Positions 45,601 to 58,357 are shown, numbered from the stretch's first letter. The stretch: 64,000 nucleotides of DNA from Kingdonia uniflora (GCA_014058105.1 JACGCM010001011.1:1245501-1309500); one strand, 5' to 3'. The notes: generated by a model from the letters alone, not told the origin. Made by a program: numbers and translations.

Positions 45601-48600
45601 AGTGGTTATGGAGATTTTGTAACAATAGAGATGAGTTATGGGCAGAGGTGACTACTAAGTTTGTAATTGATGAGCATGTTTTTCCCCAATGACCCTAATA
45701 TTACATAGGGTGTAGGATTATAGAAGTCGATCTTCAATGACGAGATTAAATAAGGCATTGAAATAATCATTGGAAATAAGGAGATGATAAGCTTTTCGCC
45801 TGGTGTATCCTTCTTTCCATAATGCATATGATATGAATGAATTCTACGAAATGGAAGGGGACACGACGAGTTGTAAATTTCATTTTCGAAGAGACTAATT
45901 GACAGAAAGTTTAAGAATCTTGGCTTTATGATCCAAGTCATCTAGGTTACGATTTTAAATGGGTGAAGACAAAAGGAAATGGGAGTGGGTTGATAACAAA
46001 ATCTAAATAGAAGAGATCAATGTGTGGTTATTAGGTAGAATTAGGACTACAAGAGGTGGATATCGAACTATGGACTTCCTAAAATGCTTAGTTTGAAGGA
46101 AGGAAACTTTGTCTAAAGTAGCCATTTTTTTACAAGGAGTAGCTTGGTCAAACTATGATTACAGATTAGCTCGATGTGAACCTTTGTGTACACTTTGTAG
46201 TATTGTTGGTGAGTCCATTGATCATTTACTTCTACATTGTTTAATTGCAATGGAGGTGTGAAATCATTTCCTTATTCTTTTCGGTGTCTCTTCGATACTT
46301 CAACGGGGTTTTAGTTCACCGTTGAAAGCGTGGTGGTGCAAGCCATTTGGAAGAAAAATTAGGAACTGGATCTCTGAGATCTCACTTCTATTACAATTAG
46401 TTGAGTTTTGTGGAAGGAAAGGAATGAAAGGCACTTGAAGAAAAAGTCCAATTCGTGGAAGCAATTATCTTTAAAAATATATGACTATTTTGTATTGGTC
46501 CTCTTCATCCATATTTATGAGGTGGTTAGGTCTGAAAATCACGTGATTGGGCAGATTTAGTTTTAACAAGATCTAACGTAATGTTGAGTGTTTTGTTTTG
46601 TTGTTTTTCTTTCCTTTTGTCTTCGGGTTGTATCCTTTCGGCCTCAAAAAGTTTCTTCAAAGTTGATCAAATTTTTTTATTAGACTATTATTTTCGTGTA
46701 AACAAGGAAAAAATTCGTTTTCTTGTACGGCCTCGTCCTATTTGTTATCTTATTATAGTGCATTTGAGGAGAGAGGAAGAACATAATAATTATGAAATAC
46801 CAATTGAATTTTGCAAATATGGTGTGGGCAGTGTGTGAAGACAAGGTAGTGCGGAATATCAAAGGCATGTTGACAGGATTGGAGTAAGTCCAATAATAGT
46901 GTGTAGATTACGTTAGGCACCAATCTAACAGGAGTATTTGCACAAAGAGTACAATACAGAGAAGCAAACACGTGAAGTTGGTTCCAGTTTTGAGCAAAAG
47001 AAAATGTATGGATTTACCACCAATTTCAAAGAATAAAGGATGAATCATGACACAATATCAAATACTCAGTTTTAAAAGTACCTTTTATTCAAGTAATCAA
47101 AAGAAAAGGAGGTGACGTGTTATGCCCGTCTAAATTATTTCCTTTAATTTCAACGATATATCTGTCTTCCAGCAAGTTATTGCAATTCTGTATAATTTTC
47201 ATAGCACTTCCTTACAATCGGTATTTACGCACTATACCCTCTTAAGATTTACCTTCGCCTTTTAAAGGTAAAATGTCTCTTTAAGGTAGTCAGATGCGAC
47301 AAATGCGCTCGTAAATGCGATAAATGCATTTAATGCAACCTGGAATCGCATCACAACGCTTTAAATACGACCAGGCGCAAATGCGTTGCATTTTGTCGCA
47401 TATTATCGCATTTTCTAATGCAAATGCAAGAAACCAGCTGAAACATCATAGAAAACACAAAGAAGGAAAATATTGTGCGAGTATGCACTAATACTACGCG
47501 AAAAAGACCTTATATATTAAGCAATTGCTAAATCTATTATACGATACTATATATAATGCAATTACAAGTATAAGCTTCCTAATAAGATTAAGATAGAAGA
47601 TATGGGAAACGAGATACTCAATTACCTTTAAAACCTAAAATATGAAACACATACATTCCAAGAACTCCCCTCAACCAGATGTATTAATTTGATACTTGAC
47701 ATATTTGAATTTCCTAGTTATGGTTTGTTAGTTTTTACTTGACAATGATTATTATATTTTCAAGTTATGTTTGTCAGCTGGTACTTGGTATATGTAGATA
47801 CTACAGTTATTCATTTATATTTAGGATTACCTAAATTTGTTAGTTATGTTATATTATATTTTATATGCTTTTCTTAATGAATATATTGCATATATTGATT
47901 TATATGCAAATATATTAGGATTATATACAATTTTTGCCTACTGTATCGAAATATTCGCAATAGCATTGCAGTATTCGCGCTATTCACAGTAGCAATTTTT
48001 TGTCCGTGATTGCATCACATTAACTACCTTAGGCCTCTTATGCTAGATTTAGACAAGAACACATCATCACTGAGATCAACATATATGCCAGAACCTATGT
48101 TACATAGACACTCCATATTTGGACAAACAAATTTATGTGTCCAACATGCCAACACTTGTGTGACATGACTCATTCTTACTCACTTCTGTCATAGTTTCTA
48201 TGTTGCTATTAATTGTATATCAACCTAACTTAATTTGATTTGTGTTTGTAACATTTTGAAAAAGTTAGTTATCATGTATGTACAAAAATGGAACATATAT
48301 GCAGGTAATTAGACACAGTAAAAATAAAAAACTGTCATTTTGAGTGTTAGGTTTATCCACATTTTCACATTACAAGAAATGTGAGTGTTAGGCTGCATCC
48401 ACGTATTCACTTATTTTAAAGCAGTCGTGTATTAGACATTGACAAGCGTACCCGCATCAATGTTTTTTTTTTTGAGGAGACCCGCGTCAATGTTACACAT
48501 AGGTCAGGACCGAAAACCAATGGTCTCACGAAGTGCCTGACTCCAATAAGTGAAAATGACTGCATCCACATTTCTCGTAAAGGAACAAGTTGCTTACTAC

Positions 48601-51600
48601 ACAATTATGTTCAACAAATGGTTTTAAATTTCTAATGACCCTCATATAGTTCCCTATTCGTACATAACAAGTCTATATAAAACAAAGGCAAATGAATACC
48701 TGCCCTTGAGATAAAATAAGGAGGAAGCTCTCCTAGCGCAGTCCCAAGACCCCATAAAATAGCCTCTAACTGAACCTGTGGCAATATGCTGCTAAGTGGA
48801 ACCCTCAAACCATTTACCGAAGGAAACAGCGGGGGTCCAAATTCGGAGCAATCCTTATCAAGCCATGAAGGGCCACTTTTTAATTGTATAGTATCGTAAG
48901 GAGCACTCTTTAAATCAACTCGCCCACAATGCATAGACTTTATTGTGAAGAGGGCAATATGTGGGCCTAAATATAACACAAAAGTGTGTAAACCCGATCC
49001 TGCAGAAAAAAGAATAGTCAATAAATGGTACAAATTTTCATCCAAGTAACTTGTAAACATGAATTTCACTAGGTGAAGTCCAACTATTCACCTAAGATAC
49101 CAAGAACATTATGTGCGAGTTAATAAATTGCCGTCTAATATTGGAATTAACTCACCTAGGCCAATTGATGATGCCACACCAAGGGCGACCCACCACAAAC
49201 CAAAACGGAAATAGTGAAGGAACTCCTGAACATGCTGCACAAACATGCAATAGATACTCGGTAAATTACCCCTAAAATCAAGAACAACTCAAACAGCACT
49301 GAAAAAACTGTGTAACCTGGACGGCATATTTTGTAAGAACTTGTAGTCAAGAGGTTTTTTTTTCACAACAGCAAGCAAACTTGTAGTTAAGAGGTCGTGT
49401 CAAGCATGTGTATCGGTGCGACACACTTGAGATATGGTATTCGTGGGTCCAGCATGTCTTTCACAGTTTCATCTTATTGTTGTTTGGATTAGCCCGCGCA
49501 TTATCGAAGGACAAAAGGTAGACCAAAATTTGAAATATACATATTGCATCCTGCTCAATTGTATCCCCGGTTTACTCATAGTTCTTTACTTGGCTTGCCT
49601 TTCGTGGCACTCTGGCACATATTGCCCCAAGGTACCCAAATATGGTATCTTAACATTTTGGGACCAATAAGAGGGATGCTAATATATCTTTTCAAAGAGA
49701 AGAGCTTGAAGACTCTGGGTTTTTTTCCAATTAATATTTTTTTCTTTCTTTATTGTTCTGTTCTGAGTGGATTTCTCACCTCTTTTTAAATGCATAAGTA
49801 TCTTATTTTAAGGGGGAAAAAAAGAAAAATTTCTAGCTTGTTCCAACAAACTTCAACTTCATCTTGTTGTTGGGGATTCTGTTTGACCTCGTATGTTCCC
49901 CGTGTAAGCCCCTTCATCTCCCTCAGCCTGTCTCTCATTGATAATGGATTAATGGTACACTTTGTCACTTTATGTCTCTGATCCTGACTAATATCTCCCC
50001 AATTTTCTTTTAACTCACAGATTATTTCCCTCCCAGGTCTGCAAAGTGTATAAGTCATTTACGGGGAACAAATCTTTAATCTTGTCTTTTATACAACTAA
50101 AGTTAATTGAAGGACGTGGGATTCGGACCATTAAAACGAATAAGCCATCTGAGGAGCAATTCCAACTATCTTCAATTGCTGGTACTTTTAGCGGCCGCTA
50201 CTTGGATCTGAGAGAAATTCCAAAGCAGCACATCTCCAAAACGTTTATTTTTCTCATATAGTTAAGCAATTATACTTGTTCACATACACATATATAAGAA
50301 AAATAAGAGTGATTTCACAAGAAAATTACATATTACTGGAAATGAATTTACAGATAATAATTGCTCACTGAAAATACCTTTTCATGAGGCCCATCCACAG
50401 TTATAAGCAGGACGCTTAAAGCCACTAAAAGAGCAGTCGAAATCAAGATCCATCCACCTTTACTGAAAAGATATGAAATTGATTGCTTAAAGTACCTAGC
50501 AGTAGCTAACGCGAACAGCTTTAACGTCCTGAAGGGTTGTGTTGTTAATGTCAAACCCTCCAGTTCTATTTGATGCTTTACCCGAAGTCCTGTCAAATCA
50601 CGAGAAAATATAAGTCACGGAACTTCAAGAGAAGTTTATGAAATTTCCAGAATAGTATTGATAGTTGACATTATCATTTATTCACATATTCCCATGTCCA
50701 TTTTTTTTCTCTTCGAATCACTGCTACGACGGGCATTGCTGCACATGTAAATGTATATTTCACTGCCTCCCTATAAGAAAACACTCCCTAGCATACTCCC
50801 TGGAATGTCAACATGGTTGATGTTGTGTCTGTCAAAGGATTTAAGATAAATTGTTAGCTAGGGGTGGACAGGACACCCCTGGGACGTTATCAAAATCTAG
50901 TCTATCCATCAAAACAACAGCTCCATTTAGGCTAGAGAGCTCACTAAGAACTTGGTTACTATCCAATTGAGCAATAGTATTAGCAGAGGAATATTACCTT
51001 CCCTGTAGATATGAATGACAGCTAAGGGTAGAACTGGCCATTTTGACATTTTAAAAAAAAAAGGTCATACTGTACTGTTAGTTGTAAAAATCATCATTAT
51101 GAATAGAAGGCCAGAACAGATTGCTGTTATTGTCTAAGTAACAGTCTGTTGCTTCTAAAGTCTTTTGCAAATAAAGATATATTTTGCATAGTAAAATTTG
51201 AAATCCTTAAAATAAGACTGTCAGGGGTGGTATAAGAAGGCCGGCAAATCAAGCTCCCCACAACAAGAGTAGGAGCATCATATAGTCGTCATGGAAAGTT
51301 GGCAGTATAGCATGTCGAAGTGAACAGCTGGTCCCACTCCCAGATATAAGCGCTACTGATTCCTTGCTGACAAAATTTTCCACCTTGTCACAAACTCCCT
51401 AAAGAAATTCGTCAAGAGCAGCCGTCCAGGTGAAGAAGATCTTATAAAACACTTTCATGGCACGAATATACAGTAAAGCCTCTATATATTTATGCCGATG
51501 GGACCACTTTTTGTATAAATATAGAGAGTTTATTAATTTAGAGAGCTGATAAATGATCCTTTAGTATATAATCGGGACTACAGTTTTCTATTAATATAGA

Positions 51601-54600
51601 GAGGTTATTAACTTATGGGGGATAAATATATGGAGGTTTTACTTATGGCTGAATCAAGTCAAGTACGGACAGGGATAGGTCAAATGAGCTCACGTAAAAA
51701 GTTCTCTATGTAGTAGCTTCAAGTTCTTCTATCCTCCTAACTGTTGTTAGAGCTACTCACCCCAACCTCTTTATCAACAAGGAGATGAAAATAACTTCCC
51801 GATGAAATGTACGTCGCCTTAGCTATAAATTCCACGATATCAAGCAGTCCAGGTCTCAGGTCTCAGGAAAAGCGGAAATAATTGTATCCGTATTCTCAAT
51901 AATACAGCACCTATGTAACATGGACACTCCATATTCCAAAAAAAATCCGTGTCCAAACGTGTCGGACATTCGAACACACCGACACTCGTGTCGACACTCT
52001 AACGGACACTTCTTGCTTAGATCATAACCTTTTTGACATAGCTTTTAGAAAGTTTTCAATTCTTATACATGTTATTCAACCATACTAACTAGTATCATTG
52101 TTTTTTGTTTGTTATTAGTTGTAAATTAACCCATAAGTGTTACAACTTGTTTGTTATTAGTCGTAAAAATATGTCATAAATTAACGCATAAGTGTGTTAG
52201 ATAGGTTAAGTAACCAACATAAGCATAGTAGAAAATAAGAAATAAAAATTTTACAGCCTTGTCCCCGTTTTTACATATTTTTAGGTTGCCGTGTCCGACA
52301 CCGACACCCGTATCCGTGTCGTTGTTACCTAGTACAGCACGGGAAGCGAAGAGCATAATAGAATTACCATACCATACATCCTGCTTATCACCTTAATCCA
52401 AACACAGGCAAATGCCGCCCAAAAGTTGTCACTCACTCCATAAATCTCTTTCTGCACACTGCAACTGGAAGAAATATCTTCTATCTGTACTCCTGACCCC
52501 TCTATATTATTTGAAATAATTATATATATGCCATGTTCCACTCTTTTTCTTCGAATCTCCATGACCTTCCTTTTAGTATTTCCTAATTCTCTTAATGCTC
52601 CATCCTTCTCACTTATGGGTGGTGAACTGAGTTTCATTTCACCAAAGTGATACTTATTTCTTTCATCTTAAGGCTACAAACAAAATTTCTCATTAATCTC
52701 TCTATCTTCTTCCCGCTCACCAGTACAAAGGAGAGGAGCACGGGTACAATGAATGTTTGTTAGCATGCTCTTAAGCACACGTGAACAATCTTCCTTTCGA
52801 TACTACTCCCCATGTCCACAACTAGTCTCTTAAGGACTTTGGCAACTACTGGATCCCAATTTTCCCTAACTCTATCATGGGTCTCCCTGTCTCAACCCTG
52901 GGGAGTTCTTAAGAGAGCCCTGTTGTGCAGCCACAATCTCTACTTAGGCTGAGAACTCGTTTTTTCATCAATTTATAAGTTCATCAAGCAAAGCAATAAA
53001 GAAAAAGTAACAGAATAATAATAAAAAAAGCCTTTATCATCCCAAGCCGCTCAAATGACTTCTAGACAAGACTTCATCCTACCGAATCATAAAGGAGTCA
53101 CAGAAAGGGCCTCTCATTATCTGTGGCTAATTGCTACATTATCTCCATCATATCATGAAAACTTCAATGCAACTAAGATATAATTCTTCCAATTTTCCTA
53201 ATTCTCAAATTTCCTATGCCTGAGCCAAATAACCCAACTCACTGAATAAAAAGGAATTTTACAATAACCATTTGCCTCTCCCGGTGAAACTCATAGCATC
53301 CACTGTGTAGAAACTTTTCTGTCAAGGCAGGATTGGGCTAATGGATATGTGAATCTCTGATATATCAATCCAACATGTTGTTGCAAGAGGGTACAAAGAA
53401 TGATATGTATTCTTTGAATTCCCTGTGGGAATTAACTACTTAAATCGACCTTTGCTCTTACATAGGGAACAACATTCCCAGTTGACGCAATTGTGGCTTC
53501 TCCGCATCAATCTAGCACAGCACTCCTCAAAAAAAAATGTTCAACACCACCCATTGTTCTGTAGGAACTGAACAAGGTAGATGGTATGCCCATGGAAGAC
53601 TGTTCAACATACCCTAGTGTCTTGTAGGAAGTAAATGCTTTTATATTGGAGCTTATTTCTTTTTATTTGGAAGCCTCAATATCTATACCCTAATCCTTTA
53701 TATGATAGACAAGGCCTCAACACCAAAATACAAAATGGAGAATATAACATCATCTGCCAGATTAGCCTGTGATTCGGCCTGTTTACTTTGTGACTTTTCC
53801 GGTCCCTTTTGATTGTACTAGTTACAAGCTGCCAAGTCTCCAGTTTTTGGATAAGCATCATAGTTGCCAAATAAATTCTAACAGTTCAATTTTACTTTTG
53901 GTTCAATAGGTTTCTTCTGTAGTCAAACTAGTACACTATCATATTGTACTCTACATCAGACTTGGTTCAAGATAGAAATAATCCTAAATATTCAGAAAGT
54001 CCTTCAATCTACTCCTCCATTCATCTCTCACCAAAACACCAACAATTGTCACCTACTCCTTTATCTGACCAACCCCTTCTTCATCTTCTTCTTTCTCATT
54101 CCCTATCCCTGATTCAAACCTTTGTCTTATGATGCTTCAGGTCGCTTCATCGTTTGAAACAACCCCCTTGTGCTTTTCAACGTATACATAGTGGTTTCAA
54201 GACACTCACATCATCCCTAAGCTTCAGCTTTCTCTTGGGAATCCTATAGCTTTCCTTAACCCCTCTCAAAACCTAACTTCTCGTCTCGTCTCGTCCCATT
54301 CCTTCATTCATTATCATGTTCATGCAAATGGGGCACACTAATCACAAAATAGCTCCTAGACAACATACCCACATTTTTATGTGCAAATCATCGGTTGCAC
54401 ATCTTAATCGTACATTTCAGCTCGACTAAGCTAGTTATCAAAACATCACTAATCCAACAACCCAAAACATCGATTTCAACAACAATCCCATCAACTTCCA
54501 ACCAAAAACAACCAGCGCATTTCACCACTCACCCAAAGGAGATAAATTTGCACTCTTAAGAAACTCCCGAAACCCACAAATAAAATCCCACAATTATTTC

Positions 54601-54786
54601 ACAAATCCCTAATTTTCTAACCCTAAAATCCCTTAAAAGCCAAACAAAACTTCAATCAAAATCAAAACATAAACAAACATCAAAGCAAAATCACTCACTT
54701 GTAATCGACGAATCAACATCACCCGACGCCATTGGAGAAGATGATAGAGACGTCACAGATTTCTCCGACCCCATCCACTCTCGCAT
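42680..54786 (-). CDS. KMS1: KMS1/VMP1-like VTT-domain ER membrane protein, eight exons
   Basis: Exons (minus): 54786-54699, 50589-50378, 49234-49156, 48999-48700, 45215-45061, 44351-44235, 43522-43334, 42859-42680; all junctions are GT/AG and phases fit, giving 439 codons before TAA. Motifs: [20 protein letters not shown], a membrane helix, [131 protein letters not shown], a C-terminal helix and KKQQDKE. This is the VTT (SNARE-associated/DedA) fold. VMP1 relatives act at the ER in secretion, lipid scrambling and autophagy; Arabidopsis KMS1 affects ER-Golgi organisation. Translation may begin at the second Met (54774, MGSEK), as in the Arabidopsis protein. No defects seen. Confidence 0.95.
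45430..46510 (+). mobile_element. LINE remnant in a KMS1-like intron
   Basis: Plus-strand frames with stops: [18 protein letters not shown] (about 45470), [18 protein letters not shown] (about 45600-45655), then the zinc-binding end [22 protein letters not shown] (about 46180-46245), [34 protein letters not shown]. This is the 3' third of an L1-type LINE ORF2. Opposite orientation to the host gene. Confidence 0.8.
46511..47281. other. KMS1-like intron sequence without features
   Basis: No motif-bearing ORF; small ORFs at 46581-46971 overlap on both strands and show no family. Poly-T-rich stretches only. Confidence 0.5.
47282..48031. mobile_element. hAT-like nonautonomous element
   Basis: Ends are inverted: TAAGGTAGT at 47282-47290 and ACTACCTTA at 48023-48031. 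Flanks TGTCTCTT (47274-47281) and GGCCTCTT (48032-48039) would be an 8-bp target duplication with two mismatches, as for hAT elements. Subterminal parts are rich in GCAAATGCG/GATAAATGCATTTA (47290-47420) and ATTCGCAATAGC, TATTCGCGCTATTCACAGTAGC (47950-48000) palindromes. No ORF, so it depends on another element's transposase. It lies in an intron of the KMS1-like gene. Confidence 0.6.
48090..48340. repeat. Dispersed GTGTCC-rich repeat, copy at 48090
   Basis: CCTATGTTACATAGACACTCCATATT...GTGTCCAACATGCCAACACTTGTGTGACATGACTC is related to 51908-52140 (CCTATGTAACATGGACACTCCATATT...ACGTGTCGGACATTCG...ACACTCGTGTCGACACT). Weaker pieces are at about 43825-43880 and 49395-49440. It is a dispersed plant repeat; its class was not settled. 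Confidence 0.55.
51472..51643. mobile_element. MITE with AGTAAA(A/G)CCTCTATATA-type inverted ends
   Basis: AGTAAAGCCTCTATATA at 51472-51488 is inverted at 51627-51643 (TATATGGAGGTTTTACT). About 172 bp, AT-rich, no ORF, with further internal inverted pieces (TATAGAGAG). This terminal motif is common among short plant DNA-transposon derivatives, probably hAT-type. Lies in intron 1 of the KMS1-like gene. Target duplication not clear. Confidence 0.65.
51900..52340. repeat. Dispersed GTGTCGGACAC-type repeat, intron 1
   Basis: Left part has CGTGTCGGACATTCG and CGACACTCGTGTCGACACT (51957-52000), right part CCGTGTCCGACACCGACACCCGTATCCGTGTCG (52269-52320). These GTGTCGG/CCGACAC words are inverted across the piece, so it may be one short transposon of about 420 bp. 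See also 48090. Confidence 0.5.
52329..52637 (-). other. Unassigned 103-codon ORF in intron 1 of the KMS1-like gene
   Basis: Minus-strand, same direction as the host gene: [72 protein letters not shown]. The composition is protein-like (not low complexity) but no family was recognised and no good splice sites tie it to the neighbouring exons. Could be an unlisted alternative exon, a captured gene piece or a retro-copy fragment. Confidence 0.3.
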
Positions 54787-56043
54787 GGTCTCACAAATTC
54801 GAAACCCTAATATTGGGGAAAGATAGATAGATGGATAGACCTCGATTTGCGTAATCGATTATTAATTTGGATGAAATCTCAAAAGCAAACAAATATAAAT
54901 AGAAGCTTTTGGTTTAAGTTTGATTAATGATTAATCGATTTTGCAGATCTGTGTTTATTAATCGTCTAATTATAAATAGGTCAAAATATAAACTCGAATT
55001 TGCGTGGAGATCGATCCGTATTTTATTTTATTTTATTTTTTTATTTAGAAGAGACAACAAATCTGTTATTTTGATTTATGTCCCTCTGGAAAGTCCAAAG
55101 TAACGGTTTTGATTCAATCATAATCCACCTTCACAACCTTTGATCTGCCTCGAATGATGTGTTATCGTATGATCATCACACCTCCATGAAACTGCTTGAG
55201 GATATGTTTTTCTTCTTCTTCGCAGGGTTGCTATTATGTTTTAGGAGTTGTTTTAATGTCCATTATAATTGTGTTGAAGGTGTTGCTTGGAATAATGTCG
55301 GAGTTTTGGAAATCCCTTTTTTGAATTAGGGTCAGGGGCCTCGGGCGAGAGAATATACGAGTCTAGTTTTTGAATACAAACTTTTGTAGAATGATACTTA
55401 CTATTGTTTAGAAGGGGCTATGAGATTTGACTTAGAGCTCCATAGGGGTTACAGGTTACCTGCGATAACAATGACGTAGCAGTGAGCCAGGAAAAACTCG
55501 AAGAAGTGTAAAGCACTTCTGGAATGCTTCTTACTGCAATTATCGAAAATATTGATGGATAAGCCAAAGTAGTATCGCTGAAATGTCCATAAAACCTTTT
55601 AACACTTAGAAATGACACTTAACGTGAACTTAATATATTAACTTTTAATGTTAGGAACTACTTTATTTAAGACTCACACTTTTCATTTCCTACTTGAAAA
55701 TTGATACACCTGAAAATTATATTTTGGTTTAGTAGGAGTTAATGTCGAAAGTATTTTTGTTGGGCTCAAATGAGGGTGAATCTTATTTAAGCTATAAATA
55801 ATCCTCTAAACTTTTTTACTTTTTTATTTATTTATGGTTTTTCATGCAGTATTTTATAGACTACTAGGTCGGGGACATGTCTTATGAGCATGCCGAGATT
55901 AGCATATGACTTATGAGCCTGATGAGAGACATATCATATTCGTAAAAATAAAAAAAATACACACACACCTCATCCAAGCAGTGTTGAACAATACGAACCT
56001 GAGTTTGGCTCTGGTACTTGGATTCCAAGCTTTAAGTATTAGT
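54787..56043. other. Upstream region of the KMS1-like gene, no other gene seen
   Basis: The first 250 bp should hold the minus-strand promoter; AT-rich with a (T)nATTTTA run at 55020-55050. The minus ORF 55418-55618 has no recognised motif. Nothing else supported. Confidence 0.5.
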
Positions 56044-56300
56044 TGTTAGGAGTTGGGCCCAGCCCAAGGTGGGATCTCAACTGGGTTGGGTGTTCTACTG
56101 GACTCCTAACAAGCCCATAGACTATTAGGGGTTTATGTGAAGAGTTTTGAGTTAGGATAGATAACCTAAAAGATTATTCTTTGTAATACATAGAGATATT
56201 ATTTATCAATAAAGATATTCCTAATCTTCTCTCCATATCAACTTGTCTTTGATTAACTGATAGAGTATATAATATTATCCAACACGTTATCAGCACGCCG
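56044..56300 (+). mobile_element. Copia-type LTR with PBS, truncated element
   Basis: TGTTAGGAGTTGGGCCC (56044) to TATCCAACA (56284) is a 241-bp LTR, followed directly by CGTTATCAGCACG, the internal-initiator-Met PBS often found in plant Ty1/copia elements (AACACGTTATCAGCACG). No gag-pol and no second LTR found in the following 1 kb, so this is the 5' end of a truncated copy. Confidence 0.75.
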
Positions 56301-57396
56301 AGCTAGTGGATCAGAAGGGATAAATAACTCTCAAAATCAACATTTTTTAATGAATTTTTTGCATGAGAGGTAATATTTACAAAATTCAAAATTTTATATA
56401 ATTTTTGTTTGATCTATGATATAGGATATCTAGATATGTATAGAAAAATTATTATATATATTTTTTCGAATTAAAAATGTTATTTTTAGTGATTTGTAAC
56501 CCTTGATAAATAGTTGTTTTCAAACTAAAATAGTGATCGTTGTGGACATCGGATTGATGTACTATAATTTTTTTTTGCGTAGCCTATTCTACAACGATCA
56601 CATCGGTATATGACACGTGTCAGGGAGATGTCTCAGTCACCGAAAAATTGGCAGTACACGGCCAAAAAATGACGTATTTAGGTCATGTTGACGTCAGCTA
56701 GGTTAATTATAAAAAAAATTATTTATTGACTATTAATGACGTCATTAGATCTAGATCAAATTTTGGAAATTAGACTGGATTAGACCTAATCCATTGATGA
56801 CGTGGCAGTGGGACCCGCACATACTTATGTGGCAATGGGACCCACACATGCTTATGTGGCAGGACAGTGGCATAAAGTGATAAACCACTAAGAGTTGAGC
56901 TGAACCATAATCCACCTTCAACAAAAGTTTCATATATCAAAAGATTCAAGTACCGACAATCTTTTTTTGCTTGTAGATGAGATGTTCATGATGTTGGTAT
57001 ACATCTAGAGATAATTAAACGCACCTAAAACCAATGAGCCTTAATCGAGTTTAAAATGCAAGATTGGTTGAAAATATAGATGGATAGAAGTTACTGGGTG
57101 AATAATATTTTTAACAGAGATGATAGTACGGAGAAGCACATTTACTTTCCGAATAAGAGAAATACAAGAGATGACAATTCTTAAAGCCACGTAGGACCAC
57201 CTAGCATTACCCAACTCTCAAGTAATTCCATTTGTCCCTTTGAGTGGAGATGTTAAAAAGTTGTTGCAAATTCTAAATCAAAGGAGTCCTCATAAATAAT
57301 AACCGATATTCTCAGGGATGAAATTCGAAAAATCAGACAAAAGAAAGAAACAAGTTTCCTTAAAAGTTGAGGCTGCGAATCTTTTAATTTCCTCCC
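56301..57396. other. AT-rich region with a short tandem repeat
   Basis: No coding signal. At 56801-56875 a unit of about 28 bp (TTATGTGGCAATGGGACCCACACATGC) occurs about three times. The rest may be remains of the copia element and the distal promoter of the lipoxygenase fragment. Confidence 0.5.
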
Positions 57397-57403
57397 TATA
57401 AAT
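57397..57403 (+). promoter_or_regulatory. TATA box of the lipoxygenase exon
   Basis: TATAAAT 66 bp before the ATG at 57469, followed by a CT-rich leader (AACTCTCTCTGTTTCTCAAG). Spacing fits a short plant 5' UTR. Confidence 0.65.
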
Positions 57404-57468
57404 ACTGACTCAAACAACACAAGATTAAACTGTCACTGTTTGTAACTCTCTCTGTTTCTCAAGTCTCA

Positions 57469-57724
57469 ATGTGTCTTCGGTTGAGAGATAAGTTTGTAAA
57501 GCTGCTGAAATGGAAGAAACTGAACTCTTCAAATGAGTTAATGGGTGGGGTTGTTGATGTGAAGGAGAAGAAGTTGAATGAGAAGATCAATGGGGTTGTT
57601 GTGTTGATGAAGAAGAATGTGTTGGATTTTAACGATTTTCACGCGTCGTTGAGAGATGGGGTTCATGAGTTACTGGGAAAAGGAGTGTCTTTTCAGCTCA
57701 TTAGTGCTGTTAATGCTGACCCAG
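57469..57724 (+). pseudogene. Lipoxygenase first exon, rest of gene not found
   Basis: 85 codons plus one base: MCLRLRDKFVKLLKWKKLN, then INGVVVLMKKNVLDFNDFHASLRDG and VHELLGKGVSFQLISAVNADP, ending CCCAG before GTGACT. This is the start of the PLAT/LH2 domain of plant 9-lipoxygenases, which oxygenate linoleic and linolenic acid in the cytosol. Frame clean and exon length normal. In the following 6 kb I find no second exon (NG..GK.G..AYLE-type) and no iron-binding region. Either a very long intron filled with TEs with the rest beyond 64000, or a gene fragment. Confidence 0.85.
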
Positions 57725-58357
57725 GTGACTAGTTTTTGCTATTTGTTTGAATAATTGTTTGATATATAGTATGGGTAGCTCCTATTTGTTTTTGTTTTGA
57801 GTTTTTGGTTTGTGACTCTATAGGAAATGAAACAAATTTTCTTGTGTTTGGTTGTGCTAAGAGAATCTAAAAGTAAATATGTGGTAAGAGATTCGAAGGA
57901 GAGAAAAATCTTGATATAGAAAAGTTTGATTAAGTGCATAAAGAAAGAGAACTTGAACGAAAAAAAATTTGGAAAGAAATTTGAATCTGGAGAACCTAAG
58001 AGAAAATGTTGAGATTGCTTACTTTTTTAGACCAGGAGAAATGGAGAGAAAATTTTCAGTTTACGGATTTAAAGAATCTTGATAAAGACAATTTGCACTA
58101 AGTCTAACGAGTGTATTTCAAAATGAATTTAGAACTACAAAAATTGGAATGAAATTTTGGATTGGGAGAACCTCGAGAGATAAAATTTTGAAGTGAGAGA
58201 TTCTATAGATAAAAGATTGTAGATAGAAATTTTGGATTTACGTAGACAACCAAACTTTGGCCCAATTGCTATCAATCATGATTAGCATGGGATTGGGTTC
58301 CAATTCCGAGCCCTCGATGCCAACATCAACACCATTTTTCCTGATTGGATGTGGTAA
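57725..58357. other. Possible first intron of the lipoxygenase fragment
   Basis: No motif. Several semi-repeats of GAGAACCTAAGAGA / GAGAACCTCGAGAGAT / GAGAGAACCTAAAGAGG (57990, 58170, 58925) and GATTTGGAG.. occur, probably TE-derived. Confidence 0.4.

Larger units (their letters stand above)
50590..54698. other. Intron 1 of the KMS1-like gene (4.1 kb), remaining sequence
   Basis: Apart from the MITE, the dispersed repeat and the unassigned ORF listed separately, I see no gene. 52640-54690 is AT-rich to CT-rich sequence with short spurious ORFs (53676-53870, 53944-54132). A long first intron is plausible for a plant housekeeping gene. Confidence 0.5.

Noticed and set aside
46581..46971. Overlapping ORFs on both strands in the KMS1-like intron
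   Set aside because: No motifs, AT-rich, and no splice connection to the gene.
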